From Saccharopolyspora sp. SCSIO 74807 (GTDB lineage: Bacteria; Actinomycetota; Actinomycetes; Mycobacteriales; Pseudonocardiaceae): a stretch of DNA of 64,000 nt. Position 1 is the first letter of the stretch; each line of letters begins with the position of its first letter. The DNA lies in NCBI RefSeq assembly GCF_037023755.1, contig NZ_CP146100.1, forward strand, positions 5,301,501 through 5,365,500, read 5' to 3'. Made by a program: the position numbers and the translations under genes. The notes below the pieces were generated by a model that saw only the letters and a program-made list of their open reading frames with translations, made no database searches and was not told where the DNA came from. Of the stretch, positions 17,448-26,204 are shown one piece after another.

Positions 17448-18057
17448 AGCGGTGATGTTGCGCAAATACGCCTGGATGGCCAGCGATCTGGAGTCGCGGT
17501 GGCATCTGGTACTTCGCGCATGGGTGGGCACTTTTCCGGTCGCCGCGTGCGGACACCGTCTATCCGGCCGAGTTCACCGCACACTGGGTGAAATTCCGTT
17601 TGCCGACGCCAGGAACCTACAACGAGGCGTTTGCCACGCCTGTCGGCACGCGGTGGCCTCCGGAGCCGAGCGAGCCGCCGTCTCGCACTTTCGCGCTATG
17701 GCCGGGACGCTGTCCCGTCCCACCAACTGCCTGTCGCCAGCGGCCTCAGCACGCGGTTTCGGGACAGCCGGGACAGCCCACGAAGGGCCGTCCCGCGGCC
17801 ATCATGCGACCGAAGCTGCAGGTCACCGCCCCTCTCATCGGGCGTCGCGCTGTCCCTCGCGGAGACAGCACCGAACCGCAGTGGGACACCGGTCGTCCTC
17901 TGCTGAAGCGTGCCGGGTGGTGTCACCGCCGAGCCTGGAACGTACCCGCCGAACCATTCCCGTAAGCTTCGGAAGGAGCGAATGGTGCACGAACCGACTC
18001 ATAACGCCCGGAAAAGGAGGTAACTGTATCTCCGATCCCAGTTTCTATCGAAGTTAG
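17392..18057 (+). CDS. Possible Cys-containing hypothetical protein
   Basis: ATG at 17392, overlapping the previous gene by 56 bp. The first 110 residues look protein-like (ACGHRLSGRVHRTLGEIPFA, then GVCHACRHAVASGAERAA), with CGH and CHAC motifs as in small zinc-finger-like proteins of actinomycete elements. After about residue 115 composition becomes Arg/Ser-rich and non-natural, so the gene may be frameshifted or end earlier. No function can be assigned. Confidence 0.4.
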   Translation: MTAWLHRPPVTDCLMACGEAVMLRKYAWMASDLESRWHLVLRAWVGTFPVAACGHRLSGRVHRTLGEIPFADARNLQRGVCHACRHAVASGAERAAVSHFRAMAGTLSRPTNCLSPAASARGFGTAGTAHEGPSRGHHATEAAGHRPSHRASRCPSRRQHRTAVGHRSSSAEACRVVSPPSLERTRRTIPVSFGRSEWCTNRLITPGKGGNCISDPSFYRS

Positions 18058-18148
18058 TCATCCCGTAACAGGCATAGGAACGACACGGACCAGCACGAGA
18101 CCGACGCCGACGAAGACGAATAAGTAATTCCCCGCTGTGGTCACCGAT

Positions 18149-18183
18149 GGCCGGGGCTGTAGAAATACTCTACATCCCCGGCC
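18149..18183. terminator. Strong hairpin terminator
   Basis: GGCCGGGG and CCCCGGCC pair, extended inward by TGTAGA/TCTACA around a 5-base loop with one mismatch. It has no long T-run, as is usual in actinomycetes. It lies between the + strand genes ending at 18057 and the minus strand HEPN gene ending at 18356, so it could serve both. Confidence 0.7.
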
Positions 18184-18355
18184 TAATGTCATGGTTGGGC
18201 TGATCAGGTGACGTCGCAGGCTGGCGACCGCCACTCAAGATCGGATCGGTATCGTTCCCGCCTGGGCGAGATTCGAGGGGAGAACCGCTTGACTTACGGG
18301 GATCGCGACTTTCTGCGACAAGCGTCCCGATACCCGTCCGCGTCAGCCTCTTGAA

Positions 18356-19084
18356 TCAATTTACTAGATACTGGCGCTGTGCAATATAAGTTATCCACGT
18401 ATCAGTGAAATGCTGCGCAAATGCGCTTACTTCATCGACGTATCGCTCGACTTCAGGAGATGAAGATCCAGCTTGTTTGAATATCTCCGCAAATGGAAGG
18501 TTTCCATGAGCAATGTCGTTTCTCATGAGTGCTGCTTTCTGAAGCGAAGCACCCCAGGACACCTGAGGAAATGTATCATTAGGCAAGCCGTAAATCGCCC
18601 AGATCCTGTAATAGTGCTCCGGCTTCAGAGTTTTTCCATCGAGCGGCGGCTGGATCGAACCTTTTGTTACCGGCAATTGAATAATGCTGTCAGTGACATC
18701 TAGAGTGGTTGCAAATCGGCGTCGGTCCCATATCTTTTTATGGTCCCGGAGGTCACGGAGGCTCTCGAATACCTCATGTGCAGCAAGCTGCCTTAAGCAT
18801 GGAGATAACTCTTTGTAGGATATTTTGAGGGAATTAAGTTCACTATGTGTAGAACCTATCGCGAATCGAGTTAGGTGTTCCAACTCTGCACATATGCCTA
18901 CCACAGCCGCTCCACGCGATTCTTGCTCAACAAATATCCAGTGGTCAGAATTTCCCTGAGCAAGCGTTGCCGAATGTAGCATATACATTTTCAACTGGTC
19001 GACACGACGAGAAAATCTGTTATGTTCTTGAACAATTTCTTGGACGAGGTCATCATGCGCGGCCACTGAATATCTCTTTCGCAC
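18356..19084 (-). CDS. HEPN-like protein (MAE_28990-type), partner of DUF262 protein
   Basis: 242 residues, mostly helical. The motif RNDIAHG near residue 188 fits the HEPN R-x4-H RNase signature. An upstream helix pair carries VEQESRGAAVVGICAELEHL. The start at 19084 overlaps the end of the DUF262 gene by 32 bp, so the two are coupled. Base composition is far more AT-rich than the neighbours and codon use is unlike the host, a sign of recent transfer. DUF262-HEPN pairs of this kind are regarded as antiviral or toxin-type loci; RNA cleavage is inferred from the motif only. Confidence 0.7.
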   Translation of the reverse strand: MRKRYSVAAHDDLVQEIVQEHNRFSRRVDQLKMYMLHSATLAQGNSDHWIFVEQESRGAAVVGICAELEHLTRFAIGSTHSELNSLKISYKELSPCLRQLAAHEVFESLRDLRDHKKIWDRRRFATTLDVTDSIIQLPVTKGSIQPPLDGKTLKPEHYYRIWAIYGLPNDTFPQVSWGASLQKAALMRNDIAHGNLPFAEIFKQAGSSSPEVERYVDEVSAFAQHFTDTWITYIAQRQYLVN

Positions 19085-20111
19085 GGTCGATCCGACTGGT
19101 CAGCATAGCGCGTGTATTTGTTGCCCCCGTAGATGAATCTTTCAATTTATTATCTTCAGTCCAACCGGGGTTTGGCATTATCACCGGGACCCCAGATTCC
19201 TGCAGTTCAGCTATCGCTACTATGCACGCCTCAAACTGCACAACCGGGGTTACGTTCGTGCTTTTGCGCAGGAACGGTCCATCGCAGATTTCATAAAGAC
19301 GTCTGATCGCTTTTTGGAAAGACTGGCCCTCAGCATCGTAGGAGAACTCTTTGGAGGCCGCTACCATGTATTCGTTTAGAAACTTTTCGACCTTGCCATT
19401 AAATTTGTCCCTTGCGTTCTTATATGCGAAAAATTTCAAGACTTGCTCGGCCTTGGTTCCGTCATTTTGTTTAGCTTGTTGCAGCTTTAGAAGAGCACCT
19501 AGAGACGGATCGACAGACAAGTTTTCGATAAATTGATTAAACTCACCACGATAAACACAAGCTCGAACTTCTTGCGGCGACAGAGAAACAGACCCCTTGT
19601 TCAGTCGCTCAAACAAGTCGAAACGAATTTGGAGATCGCTTTTATCCGTAAGAGAGACAACTTGAAGCGGCTGCCGACCGAAATAGACGCGAAGATTCTT
19701 CGGGAGATCGCTGAACTTTTTACCGTTTAGTTGCGTGAGCTTGTCCAGCCCTTCAAGCTGCAACGGTTCTGTCCGACTAATCAGGGAAAGGTCAGAAGAC
19801 TCGACAGCCATAAAATGCATTAGAGTGGAAAGCCGCTGCAGGCCGTCAACTATTTCCCACTGGAATCCAACGTTTGTTGCTACGAATAGAGGAGGGATAG
19901 GTAGACCAAGAAAAACTGATTCGATAAAAGTCGACTCGTTGTCGAGGTTCCATCGAAACTTCCGCTGATACGTCGGGGCGACATTGAGCTCTTCCTCCGC
20001 CATCATGCGGATCAGCTCACGGGCCGAAAAATTGTGGTTTGCTACGTCAACCTTTTTCCGTTCCTCCAGTAGTTGCTCATCGAGCTGGTCCAAGCTGTCG
20101 CTCTGCGTCAT
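19053..20111 (-). CDS. DUF262 (GmrS/ParB-like) family protein
   Basis: 352 residues. The N-terminal DUF262 domain contains YQRKFRWNLDNESTFIESV near 48 and IVDGLQRLSTLMHF near 88, the DGxQR motif of the ParB/Srx-like NTP-binding nuclease fold seen in GmrSD and SspE-type defence proteins. A helical C-terminal half follows. No DUF1524 HNH domain is visible, so the nuclease partner is presumably the coupled HEPN protein. The leader reads TATCCT six bases before ATG, compatible with leaderless transcription. AT-rich like its partner. Confidence 0.85.
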   Translation of the reverse strand: MTQSDSLDQLDEQLLEERKKVDVANHNFSARELIRMMAEEELNVAPTYQRKFRWNLDNESTFIESVFLGLPIPPLFVATNVGFQWEIVDGLQRLSTLMHFMAVESSDLSLISRTEPLQLEGLDKLTQLNGKKFSDLPKNLRVYFGRQPLQVVSLTDKSDLQIRFDLFERLNKGSVSLSPQEVRACVYRGEFNQFIENLSVDPSLGALLKLQQAKQNDGTKAEQVLKFFAYKNARDKFNGKVEKFLNEYMVAASKEFSYDAEGQSFQKAIRRLYEICDGPFLRKSTNVTPVVQFEACIVAIAELQESGVPVIMPNPGWTEDNKLKDSSTGATNTRAMLTSRIDRAKEIFSGRA

Positions 20112-20406
20112 GCGTAGAGGATAGATCGTGGGACAGCCCGGGTGTAGAAGTACCGTCGTAAACGCTTGCTCACCAGGGTAGAAAGCGACGTTGGCCGCAA
20201 CCGTCGCTGCCGGATGATGCCTGCCGGACAGTCACGCCCCTGTGGCACCTCAGCAACGTGCGTTCAGGGTGCCAGGGAATACGGTCGTCGGGAGAGCTCC
20301 CTGTACGTGGGAGCCCGTACAACGACCTAATCGGGGATCCTGATCCGTGTAGTAGCGCGCAACTTTCCCCACCGACGACGAACAGGAACCCGTTCCTGCA
20401 GAGTTT
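20112..20406. other. Intergenic region between two putative defence operons
   Basis: 295 bp without a convincing open frame. The left side holds the TATCCT box just upstream of the DUF262 start. GC content returns to host level from about 20150, so the AT-rich cargo ends here. Confidence 0.5.
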
Positions 20407-22326
20407 TCAAGAGACAGCTGGCCCGTCATCTGACAACCGCCGTTTCCAACGCGCGAGGTCGTTGCGGGTGCTCAACGTGTCAGGGTGATCAGGCCCCAAC
20501 ACCCGCAGCTCGTCAGCGAGCAACTCCTCCAACACGACGACCGCTCCAGCTGGGTCACCAGCCTCTCCACGCCAACGCGCGAGGTTGTTGCGGCTACTCA
20601 ACGTGTCAGGGTGATCAGGCCCCAACACCCGCAGCTCGTCAGCGAGCAACTCCTCCAACACGACGACCGCTCCAGCTGGGTCACCAGCCTCTCCACGCCA
20701 ACGCGCGAGGTTGTTGCGGCTACTCAACGTGTCAGGGTGATCAGGCCCCAACACCCGCAGCTCGTCAGCGAGCAACTCCTCCAACACGACGACCGCTCCA
20801 GCTGGGTCACCAGCCTCTCCACGCCAACGCGCGAGGTTGTTGCGGCTACTCAACGTGTCAGGGTGATCAGGCCCCAACACCCGCAGCTCGTCAGCGAGCA
20901 ACTCCTCCAACACGACGACCGCTCCAGCTGGGTCACCAGCCTCTCCACGCCAACGCGCGAGGTTGTTGCGGCTACTCAACGTGTCAGGGTGATCAGGCCC
21001 CAACACCCGCAGCTCGTCAGCGAGCAACTCCTCCAACACGACGACCGCTCCAGCTGGGTCACCAGCCTCTCCACGCCAACGCGCGAGGTTGTTGCGGCTA
21101 CTCAACGTGTCAGGGTGATCAGGCCCCAACACCCGCAATTGGTCTGTCAAGAACTGTTCGTCGGCTTCACCCTCCTCCGGTCGCTCCTGGATGAGTTCGA
21201 CAACAGAAAGACTGGGCGTGCGCTGGGCAATGACGAGCAGCTTCCCCAATACCCAGCGGTTTGAGGGCGATGGCCAAAGGATCACCCTCGAGCCTATGGG
21301 CCAGCCATCGGCCGATTCGCTGACGACGTGGGTGGCGATCAAGCACTCGCCGGGGGCGAGCCTGGCCAGCAAGGAGCGCCGCTCAGCGGGACTAGTGCTC
21401 GCGGTGATAACCGCGCTTGGTGGCGTGCCGCAGTCCGTGAGGTGACCAGCAATGTATGTGGCATCTGTGGGGGTTCCCGCGAGTACGATGCATCGAGCGC
21501 CTGTCCTTAGTGCGCCCGATACGGCATCGTGCACAGCCTTTAGACGGGTTTCGTCGCCGAGTGAATCCTCGATGCGGTCAAGGAGTGCCCATGCGCGTGC
21601 AGCGAACTCGTTGCGCCCTGGCTGAACCGAGGCCAGGGAGCGCAGCTGCGCGTGCAGCTCGGGAAGACTGTCGCTGCGCAACGCGAAGGGGACTTCACTG
21701 TGGGCGGCGGACTCCGAAAGGAGGGAAATGGCCTTATCGCGCAAATCGCGCTCATCCGAGGCCGGTGTGAAGGGGACCCCGATCGGGGTGAGGTACCCGT
21801 CTGCCAAAAGTTTCTCGATGCTGATCGTCCAAAGCTGCGTCCACTGAGGCCCCCACCGGAGTTGATGGGGAAAGTTTACGACCGCGATCGCGCGTGAGGT
21901 GCGCAAGTGCAAGCGCTCGAAAGCGGCGTCGAGTTCCGCTGGGGGCTCATCGTGTATGATTATCCCGAAGTCTAGCTGCGACAGCGCCCTACTACTTGGC
22001 CCGTGCTGAGTCGCTGCATAAGTCGCGACAAAAACCCCTGTTCGGCGTGTGGCGGGTTTCTCGAGAAGGTCGAGCGCGACTTCTGCCGTGACGTCCGTGA
22101 CGGGCACGAGGCTATCGCCGCGCAGCCGGTCGACCCATTGCTGCACCAACACTCGGCGAGGCGACAGCACGAGGACGAGTGACTCCGAGGCGACCTCACG
22201 GATGTAGAGCTCTAAGACGCGGCGCATCCCCGAACCCGGGGGTCCTGACACCACCCCGTACCGAGGAGCGTCGTGTTCCCGCAGGATGCTTAGGAGCTGC
22301 TGCTGGTGAGGGCGCAGCGCGGTCAT
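20407..22326 (-). CDS. Degenerate SF2-helicase-like protein fused to TPR repeats
   Basis: 639 residues. The N-terminal 370 residues follow a superfamily-2 plan: RPHQQQLLSIL, P-loop-like SGPPGSGMRRV near 28, LVLSPRRVLVQQW, FVATYAAT, IIIHDEPPAELD near 125, and a second RecA-like half (IVLAGTPTDATY, LIATHVVSESADGWP). The P-loop Lys is Met (GSGMR instead of GSGKT) and the DEAH box is DEPP, so ATP hydrolysis is doubtful. From about residue 396 six 42-residue tetratricopeptide units of the kinesin-light-chain type follow, almost identical to each other. ATGA-coupled to the upstream CBS-HEPN gene. The likely role is a sensor or scaffold for that effector. Confidence 0.7.
   Translation of the reverse strand: MTALRPHQQQLLSILREHDAPRYGVVSGPPGSGMRRVLELYIREVASESLVLVLSPRRVLVQQWVDRLRGDSLVPVTDVTAEVALDLLEKPATRRTGVFVATYAATQHGPSSRALSQLDFGIIIHDEPPAELDAAFERLHLRTSRAIAVVNFPHQLRWGPQWTQLWTISIEKLLADGYLTPIGVPFTPASDERDLRDKAISLLSESAAHSEVPFALRSDSLPELHAQLRSLASVQPGRNEFAARAWALLDRIEDSLGDETRLKAVHDAVSGALRTGARCIVLAGTPTDATYIAGHLTDCGTPPSAVITASTSPAERRSLLARLAPGECLIATHVVSESADGWPIGSRVILWPSPSNRWVLGKLLVIAQRTPSLSVVELIQERPEEGEADEQFLTDQLRVLGPDHPDTLSSRNNLARWRGEAGDPAGAVVVLEELLADELRVLGPDHPDTLSSRNNLARWRGEAGDPAGAVVVLEELLADELRVLGPDHPDTLSSRNNLARWRGEAGDPAGAVVVLEELLADELRVLGPDHPDTLSSRNNLARWRGEAGDPAGAVVVLEELLADELRVLGPDHPDTLSSRNNLARWRGEAGDPAGAVVVLEELLADELRVLGPDHPDTLSTRNDLARWKRRLSDDGPAVS
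20416..21141. repeat. 126-bp tandem repeat array (five full copies plus a partial)
   Basis: Near-identical 126-bp units encode the 42-residue TPR units of the helicase-TPR protein. One unit starts at each CTCAACGTGTCAGGGTGATC on the + strand. The central copies are identical at the DNA level, including silent sites, which implies recent amplification or conversion. Copy number should vary between strains without changing frame, because the unit is a multiple of three. Confidence 0.9.
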
Positions 22327-23144
22327 CGGTCACCTCCTCGGATCATCGTCTTGCGTCGGAGCCATCGCGCGACGTCACTCAGCTGTTGCAGTTCTTCTGC
22401 GGATATTTCGTCGCGGAAGTGGAAGACCTTGTTACGGATTTCCTGGACTGGTACAAGCGTGGTGCGTACCAGTTCCCTATTGGCTCCGAAGGCTAAACGG
22501 AAGAACCGGCCGAAGTTCGGTCCGTGCAGTAGGACGGAGAACAACTCGCTGAGGGTTAGGTCCTCCAGTCCGTTGCCGACCTGCGGAGCATCAGACGCGA
22601 GCCCAGCGGTTACGCAGTCCGCGAGTTCGTTCGCTGCGCACGTAGACCGCATCAGGCCGCGGATCGCCAGTTCGATGTCCTGCAACAACATAAATGGACG
22701 CGTCCTATGCCACAAGAAACGGTTGACGTCTGCAGTTGTGACGACGGCTAGCAGCCGATCCTCGTCTCCGACCAGCACTGCATGGTCAGCCTCGAGAAAG
22801 TCCACGACCTCGCTCACGTCCTGCGAAGCCCGCACGAATCGCAGTTCTTCGACGAGATCGTCCACAGGCGTAGCGATGGGGTGGTCCTGGGCACGCACGT
22901 GACGCAGCCCGCGAGCGAGTGAACGGTGGGTGAACGTGCCGATGACCCTGTCATCGACTGTGGTGACCGGAAGCTGATCGAAGTTATGCCGCCGCATCAA
23001 ATCGAGTGCCTGCTCAACCTTCGTGCCGACGGAGACAGTCATTACGTCCTGGTCGTCGGGCACGAGCTGGCTCACCCGGAAGAACCCAGTTGTGCGCAGC
23101 ACGGCAGCAAGAGTGCTTTCCGGCTCAAGCACGCAGGACCTCAC
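22323..23144 (-). CDS. CBS-domain pair fused to a HEPN-like domain
   Basis: 273 residues. Two CBS motifs are at about residues 35-95 (VEQALDLMRRHNFDQLPVTT, then DRVIGTFTHRSLARGL) and 105-150 (VSEVVDFLEADHAVLVGDED, then LAVVTTADVNRFLW). The C-terminal 120 residues are helical and end with EIRNKVFHFRDEISAEELQQ, an R-x4-H HEPN-type motif. CBS pairs bind adenosyl nucleotides, so the architecture suggests a nucleotide-sensing RNase-like effector. The gene overlaps the helicase-TPR gene by 4 bp. Confidence 0.7.
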   Translation of the reverse strand: MRSCVLEPESTLAAVLRTTGFFRVSQLVPDDQDVMTVSVGTKVEQALDLMRRHNFDQLPVTTVDDRVIGTFTHRSLARGLRHVRAQDHPIATPVDDLVEELRFVRASQDVSEVVDFLEADHAVLVGDEDRLLAVVTTADVNRFLWHRTRPFMLLQDIELAIRGLMRSTCAANELADCVTAGLASDAPQVGNGLEDLTLSELFSVLLHGPNFGRFFRLAFGANRELVRTTLVPVQEIRNKVFHFRDEISAEELQQLSDVARWLRRKTMIRGGDR

Positions 23145-23244
23145 CCAGCTCGGATACCTAGCCAGGCGATCATTGTAGCTGCGGACCCGCCAAGTGACGC
23201 CGACAGAGGTGGCCCGCTGCCAGGTGATCTTGGTGGGGCGAACA

Positions 23245-23400
23245 CTCTCCCATCAACGCGAGTCTCCGGCCCACAAAGGTCAGTTCGACCCGCTTGGTAT
23301 TGACCATGTGGCCCCGTTGGCGCAGCTCAGAGTGCACTCGCGGCGAGCCGTAGGTGACTCCGGAGTCGTGGTGTACCGTGCGGATCTCGTCGACCGGCTG
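23245..23400 (-). pseudogene. IS3-family transposase fragment
   Basis: The minus strand reads VDEIRTVHHDSGVTYGSPRV followed by HSELRQRGHMVNTKRVE, the HTH_21 segment of IS3-type OrfB. No start, DDE domain or terminal repeats are visible. The protein sequence differs from the IS3 element at 3983-6894, so this is a remnant of another insertion. Confidence 0.7.
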
Positions 23401-23489
23401 GGCCTCGACCTACTGGGGCCACGCGAGAACTGGTGACGTGGTGCGCGGGGTTACCGCTGGCGTTGACATCGCCGCCGGTCGTGCAGTCC

Positions 23490-23760
23490 TTGACCCGCAC
23501 ATTCCGCTCACGGAGTTGGCTGAGGACCTCCGTGATCGCCGTGCATTGAAGCACTCGTTGCGGGCGCTGAAGCTCTACGAGGAGCTCCAGATCGACGTAA
23601 GCGGCTCGCACGCGCTCAACGAGGTCGGCTGGTACTCGGCAAAACTAGGCAACTTCACCGGTGGCCACGACCACTGCACAACCGCGTTCGAACGCTCCCG
23701 CGGCGCCGTCGACCGCGGCTCCGGACAGTCAGGACAGCGGCTGCTGTCGTTGGTCTGGCT
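23490..23760 (+). pseudogene. TPR fragment of an AfsR/SARP-like regulator
   Basis: The + strand reads ALKLYEELQIDVSGSHALNE then VGWYSAKLGNFTGGHDHCTT, matching the TPR repeats that follow NB-ARC domains in actinomycete regulators. There is no NB-ARC or DNA-binding domain around it. It lies between the IS3 fragment and the right attachment repeat, so it is probably host or passenger debris. Confidence 0.5.
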
Positions 23761-23846
23761 GACGCTGCTAAAGCTGCAGTCTACGGGCCGCTCCCACACC
23801 GACAGGTACAGCAGAGAGACCCGCCAACGTCGATTCGCCCACGCTT

Positions 23847-25653
23847 CTACTCGGGCTCCGGCAGTTCGAGGCGTGTGGATAGTGCGCAACTCCGTCCTCG
23901 GACACGCGCACTATTCACCCGGCCTCGTGCCGGGTGAATGTGTATGTCGGCGGCGTGCTCGTCGTGCTGGTAGCGGATATGCAGGTCGACGGCCGCGTAG
24001 AGGTCCGCCAGCCGCTCCGGCCTCCCCTGCGAGAGCGCTGCGCCGACGTTACCGAGCGAGTCGATCATGGCGTGGATCTCCGCGTCGGTGAGCGTGCTGG
24101 GCGTGGGCGCGTGCTCCAGTTCGGCTTTGAGCGCAGCTCGCTCCTTCTGGGCCGAGTTGATCGCCTCAACCATCGCAGCTGGGTCGACGCCCGCTTCGAT
24201 CGCGGCGTGGAACCGGCTCAACCGCGACTCGACGCCGGCGAGCTTCTGCTCCAACCGGGCCTGCTCACTCGGGCCGCTGCCCGGCCCGCCTTGCGAATCG
24301 ACCAGAGCGGCCACCGTCCCGTCGATGTTCTCGCGGTCGAACAGCCGCCCGAGCCAGCCGTTGACCGCCTCCCGGATGAGGTCCTCCCGGAGGTAGACCG
24401 CAGGCGGATGCGATTCCAGCACCGGCGAGCCCGGAGCGAGGGTCCGGGCCGGGCACCGGTAGTACATGCCGTGCGCCCGAGGGCTCGCCTCCATCTTGCG
24501 TCCGCACAACGCGCACCGGATACGTCCCCGGAACAGGTAGGTGTGCTTCGTCGACCGGCAGCTGCGCTCGGCCTTCCGAGCGGTCTGGAGACCTCCGGCA
24601 GCCTTCGAGCGCCGCAACAGCTGGGCTCGGGTGAACTCCTCGACCGAGATGATCTCGGGATGCGCCGGCTCCCGCGACCTCACGACGCGATCAGGCGCGG
24701 ACCGCCGGAACCGCACCGCGCTGCCCGCCGCCACGTCATCCGGATCGATCAACATCTCCTGCCGAGTCCACCGGCCGAAGAACGCGTAACCCGTGTAGCG
24801 CGGGTTCTCCAAGATCGCACGGACCGTGCTGGCCTGCCACCCGTCCGCGATCCGATGCCGGTTCTGCTCCGGCCGCCGCTCCGACGGGCACGGGATGCGA
24901 TCGCGATTGAGCCCGTTCGCGATAGCCCTGTCCCCCACGCCGTCCACGTACTCGGCGAACATCCGCCGCACCACCGCAGCGGCCTCCTCATCAGTGGCCA
25001 ACACCCGCAACCGGTAGCCCTCCGCGGCCTTCCGCGGATTCGGGTGCGGCCCACCGTCCACAGTGACGTACCCGAACGGCGCCCGACCACCCTCTGAGGC
25101 CGACCCTCATTCACAACCTGCGCATCCATCGCGGCACGAACACGAGCCTGCACGTGCTGGCGCTCCGACTCGCTCATACCGCCCAGCACGCTCATCAACA
25201 TCTTGTGCGACGGGTTCAGCGGGTCGAACTTCCCACCCAACTCCGGCACCCACAGCTCAACGCCGTGCGCGGCGAACTTCGGCGCGATCAACGAGAACTG
25301 GTTACCGAACCAGCACCGGGTGCCCTCGCCGACACCACCGCGCCCCAACCGCGATTCGGATTCTTCAACGCCGCCAGCAACCGGCTGGCCTCGTGGCGGC
25401 GTTCCCACGGCACCGACCGGGATTGCCCGATGTCGAAGTACTCGGTGCTGACGGTCCCTCCGAGCGGTTCGACGAACTTCCGCGCGGTGTCGAGCTGCCA
25501 GGAGTGCAACGTCTCCGGATCCTGGTTGTCCTCGGTCGAACAGCGCCCGTAAAACGCGACCGGGCCGATCGCCTGGTCGGCGGGCTCGGTGGCCTCGACG
25601 CCCATCAGCTCGTCGAGCACGGCCCACGGGTCGTCGCTGATTTCAGCAGTCAC
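23847..25653 (-). pseudogene. Large serine recombinase, twice frameshifted
   Basis: A close relative of the integrase at 6872-8815. Start is GTG at 25653 (VTAEISDDPWAVLDEL) with nucleophile region VAFYGRCSTEDNQD. One base is lost near 25336, where VVVGEGTRCWFGN becomes split. A two-base excess near 25100 shifts the frame again before GRRSGT/APFGYVTVDGG. The last segment (from 25061) is intact through PRYTGYAFFGRW, CALCGRK and the coiled coil to the tail VRGRSCALSTRLELPEPE. No single frame can give a full protein, so it is inactive unless these are sequencing errors. Confidence 0.85.
23886..23909 (+). repeat. Right attachment-type direct repeat (core copy b)
   Basis: Identical over 24 bases to 7046-7069. 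Core CCTCGGACAC is at 23896-23905. On the minus strand it encodes V-R-G of the next integrase relic, which then ends ALSTRLELPEPE and stop at 23847. Confidence 0.75.
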
Positions 25654-25807
25654 CCCCACCTCCTTCCCGAGGCCGTTCCGGGGCCTCGATCTCGGTGATG
25701 TCGACCAGTATGGCAAGCAAGGCCCGACACGATTGAGCTGTCAGGACCGGGAGTTCGTCGGGCACGCGAACGGTGATCTCTTCAGCGGGTCCGCTTCCGG
25801 CGCTCAC
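25643..25807 (-). CDS. Small conserved element protein, second copy
   Basis: 54 residues from GTG at 25807. Paralogue of the 8799-8960 protein, with EITVRVPDELPVLT and CRALLAILVDITEIEAPERP. It overlaps the integrase start and, by GTGA, the FtsK-like relic stop, exactly as in the intact element. The frame is intact although both neighbours are broken, so expression is doubtful. Confidence 0.65.
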   Translation of the reverse strand: MSAGSGPAEEITVRVPDELPVLTAQSCRALLAILVDITEIEAPERPREGGGGDC

Positions 25808-26070
25808 TCCTGCCCCACCGCAACGTCCGCACCGAAACCGAAGCGCTCAACCGGCACCCGGAGAGCATCGGTCGAACAACCACGGACACACCTGATCCCG
25901 CCGCACTCCGCCGAATTCCGGCAGCGGGCCGGCCGACGACCGAGGCATCCCGCCTGCTGCACGACAACACCAGGAACCAACTCGAGGGCATCGGCGAACT
26001 CCGCGGTGACCGCGAGCGATTCCCCGCCAGCACCGGTCCCACCATCCGGCTCGCACTCAGGCACCAACAG
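25804..26070 (-). pseudogene. C-terminal remnant of an FtsK-like translocase
   Basis: The open frame ending at 25804 reads LAVTAEFADALELVPGVVVQ then QAGCLGRRPARCRNS and RVPVERFGFGAD. This aligns with the last 75 residues of the FtsK-like protein at 8957 (PTAELADALDLAPGVFAQQM, then AAVERLATDEIGSDAD). Everything upstream of about 26070, including the motor domain, is gone. This shows the second element has been deleted down to its integrase end. Confidence 0.7.
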
Positions 26071-26204
26071 GCTCCCAGGAGACATGAAGTTCCTCTCCCA
26101 CGACTGCCACGGACACCCTGAAGTCCGCGCACCCAGCGCCCACCGGTCACCAGCCCGTCGGGGAGCAGGAAGTCCACCTCCACCTCGGTGCGGATGCTCG
26201 TGCT

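Larger units (their letters stand above)
7046..23909. mobile_element. Serine-integrase integrative element with FtsK-type transfer gene
   Basis: Bounded by identical 24-bp direct repeats at 7046-7069 and 23886-23909. Next to the left repeat is the integrase. Then come a small overlapping ORF, an FtsK-like translocase, a DUF2637/SpdB-like protein, a small membrane protein, WhiB and an excisionase-like HTH, all on the minus strand. A divergent repressor follows, then HTH-Nudix, cupin and cargo genes. The plan resembles actinomycete integrative and conjugative elements, but no replication initiator is recognisable, so autonomous replication is unproven. AT-rich defence-like cargo fills 18.3-23.1 kb. 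Confidence 0.7.

Noticed and set aside
18360-23144. Toxin-antitoxin (HEPN-MNT) interpretation of the HEPN genes
   Set aside because: No MNT nucleotidyltransferase (GS-x10-D-x-D) partner is present beside either gene.
7046-23909. Self-replicating actinomycete integrative element with a Rep gene
   Set aside because: No RepSA-like or primase-polymerase protein is recognisable, so replication functions are not claimed.
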